From: Mycolicibacterium sp. CBMA 247
Lineage (GTDB): Bacteria > Actinomycetota > Actinomycetes > Mycobacteriales > Mycobacteriaceae
DNA length: 64,000 bases
Direction: 5' to 3'
Assembly: GCF_009729095.1 (NCBI RefSeq)
Contig: NZ_VTGX01000003.1
Coordinates: 248,001 to 312,000 of the forward strand
A program made the position numbers and the translations under genes. The notes under the pieces are model-generated. The model had not been told where the DNA came from. It made no database searches and was given only the letters and a program-made list of their open reading frames with translations. This document shows, in pieces, positions 51,812 through 60,427 of this stretch (the stretch's first letter is position 1; each line of letters opens with the position of its first letter).

Positions 51812-52668
51812 TGGCACTTTCGGATACCGAGCTGGCCGAGGCCCGGGCCACGATCGCGCGTGCGCTCGAGGAAGACCTGCGCTACGGCCCGGATGTGACA
51901 ACCATCGCGACCGTCGGCGCCGAGGCGATGACCACCGCCTCGGTGGTCAACCGGGAACCGGGAGTGGCCGCGGGTGTCGACATCGCGCTGTTGGTGCTCG
52001 ACGAGGTGCTGGGCGCCGACGGCTACCGGGTGATCGACCGCGTCGAGGACGGTGCCCGGCTAGACGCCCGCTCGGCGATCCTGACCGTCGAGGCGCCGAC
52101 CCGGGGCCTGCTCACCGCTGAACGCACCCTGCTGAACCTGATGTGCCACCTGTCGGGGATCGCCACCGCGACCGCTGCCTGGGTCGACGCGGTGGCCGGC
52201 ACCAACGCCAAGATCCGCGACACCCGCAAGACACTCCCGGGCCTACGCGCGCTGCAGAAGTACGCGGTGCGCGTCGGCGGCGGCGTGAACCACCGCATGG
52301 GGCTGGGCGACGCCGCACTGATCAAGGATAACCACGTCGCCGCGGCCGGGTCGGTGCTGGCCGCGCTCAAGGCCGTCCGGGCCGAGGCGCCGGATTTGCC
52401 GTGCGAGGTCGAGGTGGATTCCCTCGAACAACTCGACGACGTGCTCTCAGCTGACGTGGAACTGGTACTGCTGGACAACTTCCCCGTCTGGCAGACCCAG
52501 ATCGCGGTTCAGCGGCGGGCCGCGCGTTCACCCAAAACGCTGCTGGAATCCTCGGGTGGCCTGACCCTGGACAGCGCGGCCGAATATGCCGGGACCGGGG
52601 TCGACTACCTGGCGATCGGGGCGCTCACCCATTCGGTGCGGGTGCTCGACATCGGTCTGGACACCTAA
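51811..52668 (+). CDS. nadC: Nicotinate-nucleotide pyrophosphorylase (quinolinate PRTase)
   Basis: Makes nicotinate mononucleotide from quinolinate and PRPP; 285 residues. EEDLRYGPDVTT, TRKTLPGLRALQKYAVRVGG (substrate-binding Arg/Lys), LIKDNHVAAAGS, CEVEVDSLEQL and LLESSGGLTLDSA are all conserved. The ATG at 51811 shares a base with the nadB stop (TGATG). Last gene of nadABC; overlaps the convergent AraC gene by four bases. Confidence 0.95.
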   Translation: MALSDTELAEARATIARALEEDLRYGPDVTTIATVGAEAMTTASVVNREPGVAAGVDIALLVLDEVLGADGYRVIDRVEDGARLDARSAILTVEAPTRGLLTAERTLLNLMCHLSGIATATAAWVDAVAGTNAKIRDTRKTLPGLRALQKYAVRVGGGVNHRMGLGDAALIKDNHVAAAGSVLAALKAVRAEAPDLPCEVEVDSLEQLDDVLSADVELVLLDNFPVWQTQIAVQRRAARSPKTLLESSGGLTLDSAAEYAGTGVDYLAIGALTHSVRVLDIGLDT

Positions 52669-53525
52669 CCCGCGGCGACTCGGCGCAATTCGCGCCGGAT
52701 CGCGGTCGGCGTAGACCCGGTGTGCTCACGCAGTGTCCGGCAGAAGTGGGCCTGGTCGGCGAAGCCCAGCGCGGCCGCAACGTCGGCCATCGTGGATTGA
52801 CCGTTGTGCAGATGGTCGAGGGCCCGTCCGACCCGGACGCGGTTGCGATACCGCGTAACCGACACCCCGAGTTCATTGCTGAACGATCGGCTCAGCCGGT
52901 ATGGGGAGACGCCGAGAGCGGCCGCGAGGGGGAACAGCCCGACGGCGGCATCATCGGCCTGTCTGATCGCATCGCGGGCTTGCGCCACCAACCGCCGCTC
53001 CGAAGGCCGAGTCGATGAATCGCAGACCGGTATCGCCCGTTTCGCCGTGGAACGCAACGCTGAGCCGAGCAGTCGCACCAGCTGCTCGGCGACCTGGTAA
53101 TCAGGGTCGCTCCACCCATTGCCCAGCAGCCGCCGGTGCGCCAGTTCGAGACGGGCGTCCACGTACACGGCCGCGGGCCCGGTCCGTCCTGGCTCGCCGG
53201 CCAGCTGCCACCAGCTTTCGGCGCCGAGCTGCACCGACGTACACGCATCGCCGCCGTGCGGATGGGCGAAATGCTCGTGCTCCCCGGGTTCACCGAGATA
53301 GCCGAGCGTCGCATCGTGTTCCGCCGGGCCGCCGGCTCCACGGCGGCGAAAGCAGCCCGAGCGCACCAGCACGAACCGCCCGTCGACCGGGCATTCGGCA
53401 TCGGACCAGTCAGCGCCCTCGCCGGTGCAGCTCCACGTGGCGACACTGAAATCGGGTTGCGCGATCAGCGTCTTGGCGGTCAACACCTGCTGCACGTTAG
53501 CCGTCAGGGCCGACATCGAGAGCAC
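52665..53525 (-). CDS. AraC-family regulator
   Basis: A 286-residue protein with a cupin-like N-terminal half and a C-terminal double HTH: FPLAAALGVSPYRLSRSFSNELG and MADVAAALGFADQAHFCRTLREHTGSTP. Start is GTG 53525; an ATG three codons later (53516) is also possible. It is divergent from a small SRPBCC gene with 47 bases between. Target and signal are unknown. Confidence 0.85.
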   Translation of the reverse strand: MLSMSALTANVQQVLTAKTLIAQPDFSVATWSCTGEGADWSDAECPVDGRFVLVRSGCFRRRGAGGPAEHDATLGYLGEPGEHEHFAHPHGGDACTSVQLGAESWWQLAGEPGRTGPAAVYVDARLELAHRRLLGNGWSDPDYQVAEQLVRLLGSALRSTAKRAIPVCDSSTRPSERRLVAQARDAIRQADDAAVGLFPLAAALGVSPYRLSRSFSNELGVSVTRYRNRVRVGRALDHLHNGQSTMADVAAALGFADQAHFCRTLREHTGSTPTAIRRELRRVAAG

Positions 53526-53572
53526 GCAAGAATGTTCAAGACGTCAGGTCGATCCCCGGCCAGACTGGTGCC

Positions 53573-53983
53573 ATGGCATCGATCCACGTGGAGTTCGACA
53601 TTGAAGCTGACAGTGCCCGGGTGTGGCAGGTGATCGGCCATTGGGCAGATGGCCCTGTGCGTATGGCGCCGGGCTTCGTCGTGTCATCCGAAGCCCGGGG
53701 CGATGTTCGGGTCGTGACGTTCGCCGATGGATTCGTCGCCCGCGAGCGCCTGGTCAGCCGGGACGAGGCCACCCGTCGAATCGCTTATTCGTTGATCGGC
53801 GACACGGCACGCCCCGAGCATGACAATGCGGTGATGCAGTTGGTGGCCGATGGCCCGCAACGGTGCCGCTTCCTGTGGTCGCGTGATGTCCTGCCCGACG
53901 ATGCCGCGGGTCCGCTGCGGACTGCGATGCAGCAAGCGGCGCCGATCATCAAGAGTGCGCTGGAGAACTTGACGGTCGATTAG
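53573..53983 (+). CDS. SRPBCC family protein
   Basis: A 136-residue START-like fold (HVEFDIEADSARVWQVIGHWADG, then AYSLIGDTARPEHDNAVMQLV and a closing helix AMQQAAPIIKSALENLT). It resembles polyketide cyclase/dehydrase-like proteins, with no catalytic set that I can point to. Divergent from AraC and overlapping the convergent LysE stop by four bases. Confidence 0.78.
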   Translation: MASIHVEFDIEADSARVWQVIGHWADGPVRMAPGFVVSSEARGDVRVVTFADGFVARERLVSRDEATRRIAYSLIGDTARPEHDNAVMQLVADGPQRCRFLWSRDVLPDDAAGPLRTAMQQAAPIIKSALENLTVD

Positions 53984-54615
53984 GCCGCCGCGCCGCGGCG
54001 GACCAAGGAGAGCACCACGGCGGCGGTGGCGAACAGCCCGGAGAACACCCGGCTGAGGATGGTCTGCTGGCGCGGTGTCTGCAACCAGTGCAGCAGCCGG
54101 GTCGCCAGTCCGGTGTAGAGGCTCATCACGACCACGTCGACGGCGACCATCGTCGCCCCGATCGCCAGATACTGCGGCAGCAACGGGGCGGTCGGCACCA
54201 CGAACTGCGGCAGCACCGCGACCAGGAACACCAAGCCCTTCGGATTGGTGGTGTTCACCAGGAACCCGCGCGTCACCAACGCCAGCCGGCCCCGCTCACC
54301 TGCGGCATCCATCCGGTTGCGCAGATCGAGCGAGGCGCTGCGCCACTGCTGGATCGCGAGGTAGACCAGGTACGCCACACCGAGCCATTTCACGATCTCG
54401 AAGGCCAGGACCGAACCGGCGACGACGGCGCCCAGACCGACGGCGACCAGCAGCAATTGCGTCAGCAACCCGACCTGCAGCCCCACGACGCTCCACGAAC
54501 CTCGGCGTACGCCATGGGTCAGGCCGGTGGCCATCGATTGGATCGCCCCGGCTCCAGGAGACACGCTGATGGCGATCGATGCACCGAGAAACGCCAGCCA
54601 GATCTGCCAAGTCAC
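53980..54615 (-). CDS. LysE/RhtB-family amino acid exporter
   Basis: A 211-residue membrane protein with six helices. The family opening SVSPGAGAIQSMATGLTHGVRRG and NTTNPKGLVFLVAVLPQFV are conserved LysE blocks. It probably exports amino acids such as homoserine, threonine or leucine analogues. It follows the Ddn-like gene on the same strand after 21 bases. Confidence 0.87.
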   Translation of the reverse strand: MTWQIWLAFLGASIAISVSPGAGAIQSMATGLTHGVRRGSWSVVGLQVGLLTQLLLVAVGLGAVVAGSVLAFEIVKWLGVAYLVYLAIQQWRSASLDLRNRMDAAGERGRLALVTRGFLVNTTNPKGLVFLVAVLPQFVVPTAPLLPQYLAIGATMVAVDVVVMSLYTGLATRLLHWLQTPRQQTILSRVFSGLFATAAVVLSLVRRGAAA

Positions 54616-54636
54616 ATGTGCAGTCTGGCGACCGTG

Positions 54637-55047
54637 TCAAACGATATCTGCGACGAAGACGCCCGTCCGGCGGGCGCCCATCCGGGCGATCCGGGGGAGC
54701 GTCGGATCCTCAGTGCCCGCGGGCAGCACCCGCGGGTTGGTGATCTTGACGTCGCCCCGGAACAGGTGCACGTCCGCCTCCCCGGCTGCCAGCACGTTCT
54801 TGACCCAGTTGGTCTTACCGTGGGCCAGGAGAACCGCGAGCGTATTGCCCTTGCGGTAGCTGGTGACGATCGTCTCGTAGGGCGTTCCCGACTTCCGGCC
54901 ACGGTGTTTGATCACTGTGAACCCAGGGAGGCGCTTGGAGAGCGGCCTGAGAGCTGGGTTGATGTACTTGATCTGGAACCGCTCCAGCGCGGGCGGCACG
55001 AGCATCGGTACGCCGGGGGCGTTGTTCGGGTGGTCTTTCGCGGACAT
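54637..55047 (-). CDS. Deazaflavin (F420)-dependent nitroreductase-like (Ddn family)
   Basis: A 136-residue split-barrel protein of the Ddn type (ALERFQIKYINPALRPLSKRLPGFTVIKHRGRKSG in three consecutive blocks, then AVLLAHGKTNWVKNVLAAGEADV). Ddn-family proteins bind F420 and reduce quinones or nitroimidazole drugs. CGGAG precedes the ATG. The inverted repeat at 55074-55105 lies just upstream, between it and hisD. Confidence 0.85.
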   Translation of the reverse strand: MSAKDHPNNAPGVPMLVPPALERFQIKYINPALRPLSKRLPGFTVIKHRGRKSGTPYETIVTSYRKGNTLAVLLAHGKTNWVKNVLAAGEADVHLFRGDVKITNPRVLPAGTEDPTLPRIARMGARRTGVFVADIV

Positions 55048-55073
55048 CTCGGGGCTCCGTTCGGCGGTCTGGG

Positions 55074-55105
55074 ACTACCCTACGGCGGGTTGCGCCGTAG
55101 GTAGT
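55074..55105. repeat. Long inverted repeat before hisD
   Basis: ACTACC-C-TACGGCG pairs with CGCCGTA-GGTAGT around GGTTG: thirteen base pairs with one bulged C. It lies between the divergent Ddn-like and hisD genes, 47 bases before the hisD start. It could be an operator or a leader hairpin; no T tract follows, so a terminator is less likely. Confidence 0.6.
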
Positions 55106-55152
55106 GGACGACGGATTTTTATCAACTGGACTGATCAGGGACAATTGAACCG

Positions 55153-56481
55153 ATGGCCGAGTTTCAGATGTCCCGTATCGACCTGCGTAACCGTGTACTT
55201 AACGCCGCGCAGTTGCGATCCGCGCTGCCCCGCGGCGGAGTCGATGTGGACGCAGTGGTGCCCAAGGTCCGTCCGATTGTGGAGGCCGTCGCCGAGCGCG
55301 GCGCGCAGGCCGCCCTGGATTACGGCCATTCCTTCGACGGGGTCCGCCCGGACACCGTTCGGGTGCCCGCGGCCCGGCTGACTGCCGCCCTGGCTGAACT
55401 CGACCCCGACGTACGCGCCGCACTGCAGGTCGCGATCGACCGGGCTCGCGCGGTGCATGCCGATCAACGTCGCACCGACACCACCACCACGCTGGCCCCC
55501 GGTGCCACCGTCACCGAACGCTGGGTGCCGGTAGAGCGGGTCGGGCTGTACGTGCCGGGCGGCAACGCCGTCTACCCGTCGAGCGTCGTGATGAACGTGG
55601 TGCCGGCGCAGACCGCGGGTGTCGATTCTCTGGTGATCGCCAGCCCGCCGCAGGCCGAATTCGACGGCCTGCCGCACCCGACCATCCTGGCCGCCGCGGC
55701 GCTGCTCGGCGTCGACGAGGTGTGGGCTGTCGGCGGTGCGCAGGCGGTGGCGCTGCTGGCCTATGGCGGCACCGACACCGATGGCACAGAGCTGGCCCCG
55801 GTCGACATGATCACCGGCCCAGGCAACATCTATGTGACCGCCGCCAAGCGGATCTGCCGCTCGCAGGTGGGCATTGATGCCGAGGCCGGTCCGACGGAGA
55901 TCGCGATCCTGGCCGACGACACGGCCGATCCGGTTCACGTCGCCGCGGATCTGATCAGCCAGGCCGAACACGATGAGATGGCGGCCAGTGTGCTGGTCAC
56001 CGACAGCGAGGCGCTGGCTGCGGCCACTGACCGCGAGCTCACCCGCCAGTTGGCCACCACCGTGCACGTCGAGCGCGTCACGGCGGCGCTGTCGGGCAAG
56101 CAGTCGGCGATCGTGCTCGTCGACGATATCGAGGTGGGCATCCGGACCGTGAATGCCTACGCCGCCGAGCACCTGGAGATCCAGACCGTGGATGCGCCCG
56201 GTGTGGCCGGCCGGATCCGTTCGGCGGGCGCCATTTTCGTGGGCGCCTGGTCTCCGGTCAGCCTGGGCGACTACTGCGCCGGCTCCAACCACGTGCTGCC
56301 GACCGCGGGCTGCGCCCGGCACTCTAGCGGCCTGTCCGTGCAGACGTTCCTGCGCGGCATCCACGTCGTCGAGTACGACGAGGCCGCGCTGAAAGACGTG
56401 TCAGGGCATGTGATCACGTTGTCCAAGGCGGAAAACCTGCCCTCACACGGCGAGGCGGTACGGCGGAGGTTCGAAAGGTAA
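55153..56481 (+). CDS. hisD: Histidinol dehydrogenase
   Basis: Zinc- and NAD-dependent enzyme for the last two steps of histidine synthesis; 442 residues. VERVGLYVPGGNAVYPSSVVMNVVPAQ, DMITGPGNIYVTAAKR, DEAGPTEIAI-type (AEAGPTEIAILAD), ISQAEHDEMAA and the GDYCAGSNHVLPT metal/substrate block are present. ATG 55153 or 55168 may be the start. First of a run of overlapping his genes; it overlaps hisC by one base (TAATG). Confidence 0.95.
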   Translation: MAEFQMSRIDLRNRVLNAAQLRSALPRGGVDVDAVVPKVRPIVEAVAERGAQAALDYGHSFDGVRPDTVRVPAARLTAALAELDPDVRAALQVAIDRARAVHADQRRTDTTTTLAPGATVTERWVPVERVGLYVPGGNAVYPSSVVMNVVPAQTAGVDSLVIASPPQAEFDGLPHPTILAAAALLGVDEVWAVGGAQAVALLAYGGTDTDGTELAPVDMITGPGNIYVTAAKRICRSQVGIDAEAGPTEIAILADDTADPVHVAADLISQAEHDEMAASVLVTDSEALAAATDRELTRQLATTVHVERVTAALSGKQSAIVLVDDIEVGIRTVNAYAAEHLEIQTVDAPGVAGRIRSAGAIFVGAWSPVSLGDYCAGSNHVLPTAGCARHSSGLSVQTFLRGIHVVEYDEAALKDVSGHVITLSKAENLPSHGEAVRRRFER

Positions 56482-57623
56482 TGGGCGCACAGGATGTGAC
56501 GCTGGCCGATCTGCCGCTGCGCGAGAACCTGCGTGGGAAATCACCTTACGGCGCACCGCAATTGGTGGTGCCGGTACGGCTGAACACCAACGAGAACCCG
56601 CATCCGCCGACCCAGGCCCTGATCGACGACGTCGCCGCGTCGGTCCGCGAAGCCGCGGCCGAACTGCACCGCTATCCCGACCGTGATGCGGTCGCGTTGC
56701 GTACCGATCTGGCCGCCTATCTCACCGCGGCCACCGGGGTGCACCTCGCCGTCGACAACCTGTGGGCGGCAAATGGTTCCAACGAGATCCTGCAGCAGTT
56801 GTTGCAGGCTTTCGGCGGGCCGGGTCGCACCGCGATCGGGTTCGTGCCGTCGTATTCGATGCACCCGATCATTTCCGACGGCACCCAGACCGAATGGCTC
56901 CAGGCCGCCCGAGCCGCGGATTTCGGGCTCGATGTCGATACGGCCATCGCCGCGGTCGAGGACCGCACACCCGACGTGGTGTTCGTCGCCAGCCCGAACA
57001 ATCCATCGGGACAAAGTGTCGAGATCGAGGAGCTGCGCCGGCTGCTGCAGGCGATGCAGGGTGGGGTGCTGATCGTCGACGAGGCCTACGGTGAGTTCTC
57101 GTCGCAGCCCAGTGCGGTGACCCTGATCGATGAGTTCCCGGCCAAGCTGGTGGTCACCCGCACGATGAGCAAGGCGTTCGCCTTCGCCGGTGGCCGGCTC
57201 GGTTATCTGGCCGCCGCGCCTGCGGTGATCGACGCGCTGCTGCTGGTGCGTCTGCCGTATCACCTGTCCGTCCTCACTCAGGCCGCCGCGTGCGCGGCAC
57301 TGCGGCATGCCGATGACACCCTGGCCAGCGTCGCGACCCTGGCCGCCGAACGCGACCGAGTGAGCGCCGAACTGACCCGCCTCGGATACCGCGTGATCCC
57401 GAGCGACGCGAACTTCGTGTTGTTCGGTCCGTTCGGCGACGCGCCTGCCAGCTGGCAGCGCTACCTGGACAAGGGAATCCTGATCCGCGACGTCGGTATC
57501 CCCGGCTACCTGCGCACCACGATCGGTCTGGCCGAGGAGAACGACGCGTTCCTGGCCGCCAGCGCCGATCTGGCCGCGACCGAACTTCAACCAGCCAACA
57601 ACAGCCCGGTAGGAGCATCGTGA
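56481..57623 (+). CDS. hisC: Histidinol-phosphate aminotransferase
   Basis: PLP aminotransferase; 380 residues. VRLNTNENPHPPTQAL, NGSNEILQQLLQAFGG, ASPNNPSGQSVE, VDEAYGEFS and the PLP lysine block RTMSKAFAFAGGRLG are conserved. It overlaps hisD by one base and hisB by four. Confidence 0.95.
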   Translation: MGAQDVTLADLPLRENLRGKSPYGAPQLVVPVRLNTNENPHPPTQALIDDVAASVREAAAELHRYPDRDAVALRTDLAAYLTAATGVHLAVDNLWAANGSNEILQQLLQAFGGPGRTAIGFVPSYSMHPIISDGTQTEWLQAARAADFGLDVDTAIAAVEDRTPDVVFVASPNNPSGQSVEIEELRRLLQAMQGGVLIVDEAYGEFSSQPSAVTLIDEFPAKLVVTRTMSKAFAFAGGRLGYLAAAPAVIDALLLVRLPYHLSVLTQAAACAALRHADDTLASVATLAAERDRVSAELTRLGYRVIPSDANFVLFGPFGDAPASWQRYLDKGILIRDVGIPGYLRTTIGLAEENDAFLAASADLAATELQPANNSPVGAS

Positions 57624-58228
57624 CCCGTCGCGCGAAAGTCGAACGCAAGACCAGGGAATCCGACATCGTCGTCGAGATCGACCTCGACGGCACTGGTGTC
57701 GTCGACATCGACACCGGTGTCCCGTTCTTCGATCACATGCTTACCTCGCTGGGCACCCACGCCAGCTTCGATCTGACCGTGCACGCCAAGGGCGACATCG
57801 AGATCGAGGGGCACCACACGATCGAGGACACCGCGATCGTGCTGGGTCAGGCGCTCGGGCAGGCCCTCGGCGACAAGAAGGCGATCCGTCGGTTCGGTGA
57901 TGCGTTCATCCCGATGGACGAGACGCTCGCACACGCCGCCGTCGACGTGTCCGGCCGTCCGTACTTCGTGCACACCGGGGAGCCCGAGTTCATGGTGGGA
58001 TTCACCATTGCCGGGTCCAGCGCGCCGTACCACACCGTGATCAACCGGCACGTGTTCGAATCGCTGGCGTTCAACGCCCGCATCGCATTGCACGTGCGCA
58101 CGCTCTACGGTCGCGACCCGCACCACATCACCGAGGCGCAGTACAAGGCGGTGGCCCGTGCATTGCGACAGGCCGTCGAGTACGACGCCCGGGTGACCGG
58201 CGTTCCGTCGACCAAAGGCACTCTGTGA
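57620..58228 (+). CDS. hisB: Imidazoleglycerol-phosphate dehydratase
   Basis: Manganese enzyme; 202 residues, the dehydratase only. DTGVPFFDHMLTSLGTHASFDL, GHHTIEDTAIVLGQALG and HIALHVRTL-type (ARIALHVRTLYGRDPHH) with EAQYKAVARALRQAV are the His-rich metal sites. There is no fused HisB-N histidinol-phosphatase domain, so that step needs another protein. Confidence 0.95.
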   Translation: MTRRAKVERKTRESDIVVEIDLDGTGVVDIDTGVPFFDHMLTSLGTHASFDLTVHAKGDIEIEGHHTIEDTAIVLGQALGQALGDKKAIRRFGDAFIPMDETLAHAAVDVSGRPYFVHTGEPEFMVGFTIAGSSAPYHTVINRHVFESLAFNARIALHVRTLYGRDPHHITEAQYKAVARALRQAVEYDARVTGVPSTKGTL

Positions 58229-58842
58229 CAAAGAAAGTCATCGTTCTCGATTACGGATCGGGCAATCTGCGCTCGGCCCAGCGGGCACTGGAGCGGGTCG
58301 GTGCCGATGTCGAGGTCACGGCCGATCCGGGCGCCGCTGCGGCAGCCGACGGCCTCGTGGTGCCGGGTGTCGGTGCGTTCGAGGCGTGCATGACCGGGCT
58401 CCGGGCGATCGGCGGCGAAAAGATCATCGCCGACCGCCTGCAGCACGGTCGCCCGGTGCTGGGTGTCTGTGTCGGCATGCAGATCCTGTTCGCCCGCGGG
58501 GTGGAGTTCGGGGTGGAGTCCACCGGTTGCGGGCAGTGGCCCGGTTCGGTGACCCGACTGGACGCGCCGGTGATTCCGCACATGGGCTGGAATGTCGTCG
58601 ACGCCGCCGCCGGCAGCACCCTGTTCAAGGGACTCGACGCCGCCACCCGCTTTTATTTCGTGCATTCGTACGCCGCCCAGGAGTGGTCCGGTAATCCGGA
58701 CGCACTGGTGACCTGGGCGACGCATCATGTGCCGTTCATCGCGGCCGTCGAAGACGGTGCTTTGTCGGCCACGCAATTTCATCCGGAGAAGAGCGGCGAC
58801 GCCGGTGCGACGCTGCTCGCGAATTGGGTTGAGGGACTGTGA
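58225..58842 (+). CDS. hisH: Imidazole glycerol phosphate synthase, glutaminase subunit
   Basis: Class I glutamine amidotransferase; 205 residues. The nucleophile Cys is in PVLGVCVGMQILF, and the His-x-Glu of the triad is in TQFHPEKSG. It supplies ammonia to HisF, encoded three genes downstream. It overlaps hisB and hisA by four bases each. Confidence 0.95.
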   Translation: MTKKVIVLDYGSGNLRSAQRALERVGADVEVTADPGAAAAADGLVVPGVGAFEACMTGLRAIGGEKIIADRLQHGRPVLGVCVGMQILFARGVEFGVESTGCGQWPGSVTRLDAPVIPHMGWNVVDAAAGSTLFKGLDAATRFYFVHSYAAQEWSGNPDALVTWATHHVPFIAAVEDGALSATQFHPEKSGDAGATLLANWVEGL

Positions 58843-59600
58843 GTTCGAACGATTCTGTGGCGAACAAGCCGCTGATTCTGCTGCCTGCCGTCGATGTGGT
58901 GGACGGCAAGGCCGTGCGTCTGGTGCAGGGCAAGGCAGGCAGCGAGACGGACTACGGTTCGGCTCTGGAGGCTGCGCAGGCCTGGCAGCGTGACGGCGCC
59001 GAGTGGATCCACCTGGTGGATCTGGACGCCGCCTTCGGCCGGGGTAGCAACCGCGAACTGCTGGCCGATCTGGTCGGCAAGCTCGATGTGAAAGTCGAAA
59101 TGTCCGGTGGCATCCGGGACGACGACTCACTGAAGGCGGCCATGGACACCGGCTGCGCGCGGGTGAACATCGGCACCGCGGCGCTGGAAAGTCCCGAGTG
59201 GTGCCGCCGTGCCATCGCCGAATACGGCGACCGGGTAGCAGTCGGGCTGGACGTGCAGTTCGAGAACGGCAGCTGGCGACTGCGTGGCCGCGGCTGGGAA
59301 ACCGATGGCGGCGACCTCTGGGAGGTCCTGGATCGCCTTGATAGCGAAGGGTGTTCGCGGTACGTCGTCACCGACGTCACCAAGGACGGCACCCTCACCG
59401 GTCCCAATCTGGAGCTGCTGGCGGCGGTCGCCGACCGCACCGACGCCCCAGTGATCGCCTCGGGCGGGGTATCCAGCCTCGATGACCTTCGGGCGATCGC
59501 CACCCTGACCGGTCACGGTGTGGAGGGTGCAATCGTCGGTAAAGCGCTGTACGCCGAACGATTCACCCTGCCGCAGGCACTGGCCGCGGTCAGCGGATAA
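58839..59600 (+). CDS. hisA: Phosphoribosyl isomerase A (HisA/PriA)
   Basis: (beta/alpha)8 isomerase; 253 residues. LLPAVDVVDGKAVRLVQGKAGSE, MSGGIRDDDSLKAAMDTGC and VTDVTKDGTLTGPNLELL with the catalytic Asp pair are present. In actinobacteria this enzyme (PriA) serves both histidine and tryptophan synthesis; the Arg-rich loop RGRGWETDGGDLW fits that type. Dual activity is inferred from the family. Confidence 0.93.
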   Translation: MSSNDSVANKPLILLPAVDVVDGKAVRLVQGKAGSETDYGSALEAAQAWQRDGAEWIHLVDLDAAFGRGSNRELLADLVGKLDVKVEMSGGIRDDDSLKAAMDTGCARVNIGTAALESPEWCRRAIAEYGDRVAVGLDVQFENGSWRLRGRGWETDGGDLWEVLDRLDSEGCSRYVVTDVTKDGTLTGPNLELLAAVADRTDAPVIASGGVSSLDDLRAIATLTGHGVEGAIVGKALYAERFTLPQALAAVSG

Positions 59601-59605
59601 GCGAG

Positions 59606-60427
59606 GTGGGCGACCTGGACCCGTCGAAGTTGGCCGCACTGGTAGGTGCGGCGACCGAGATTCTCGACGCGGCGTCGGTGCCGTTCATCGCCGGGCACCG
59701 CGCCGATTCCGCTGTGAGCAAGCAGGGCAACGACTTCGCCACCGAGGTCGATCTCGCGATCGAACGGCAGGTGGTGCGGGCGCTGACCGAGGCCACTGGA
59801 ATCGGGGTCCACGGCGAGGAATTCGGCGGTGAGCCCATCGATTCGCCGCTGGTGTGGGTGCTCGACCCGATCGACGGCACGTTCAACTACGCGGCGGGGT
59901 CGCCGATGGCGGCCATCCTGCTCGGGCTGCTGGCCGATGGTGAGCCGGTGGCCGGCCTGACCTGGCTACCATTCACCGGACAGCGGTATTCGGCGCTGGC
60001 CGGAGGTCCGGTGCTGGACAACGGCACCGCGTTGCCGCCGCTGGGTTCACCGACGCTGACCGACTCGATCGTCGGCATCCAGACCTTCAACATCGACTCC
60101 CGGGGCCGGTTCCCCGGCCGGTACCGGGTCGAGGTGCTGTCCAACCTCAGCCGGGTGTGCTCGCGGGTGCGGATGCACGGCGCCACCGGAGTCGACCTGG
60201 CCTACGTCGCGGCCGGGATCCTGGGCGGGGCCATCAGTTTCGGGCACCACATCTGGGATCATGCCGCCGGTGTGGCGCTGGTTCGCGCCGCCGGGGGCAT
60301 CGTGACGGACCTGGCCGGCGATCCGTGGACGGCTCAGTCGAAGTCGGCGTTGGCCGCCGCGCCCGGCGTGCACGAACGCATGCTGGAAATCGTGAAATCC
60401 GCTGGCAATCCGGAGGACTACCTGTGA
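59606..60427 (+). CDS. impA: Inositol-monophosphatase-family phosphatase in the his operon
   Basis: A 273-residue Mg-dependent phosphatase. FATEVDLAIERQVVRAL, GVHGEEFGG and the metal site WVLDPIDGTFNYAAGSPM, then HHIWDHAAGVALVRAAGG, define the IMPase fold. Called impA from its place in M. tuberculosis. Because HisB lacks a phosphatase half, it might act on histidinol phosphate, though mycobacteria have another HisN-type gene elsewhere. GTG start; coupled to hisF by a four-base overlap. Confidence 0.88.
   Translation: MGDLDPSKLAALVGAATEILDAASVPFIAGHRADSAVSKQGNDFATEVDLAIERQVVRALTEATGIGVHGEEFGGEPIDSPLVWVLDPIDGTFNYAAGSPMAAILLGLLADGEPVAGLTWLPFTGQRYSALAGGPVLDNGTALPPLGSPTLTDSIVGIQTFNIDSRGRFPGRYRVEVLSNLSRVCSRVRMHGATGVDLAYVAAGILGGAISFGHHIWDHAAGVALVRAAGGIVTDLAGDPWTAQSKSALAAAPGVHERMLEIVKSAGNPEDYL

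Noticed and set aside
55074..55105. Rho-independent terminator
   Set aside because: It lies between two divergent starts and lacks a T run on either side.
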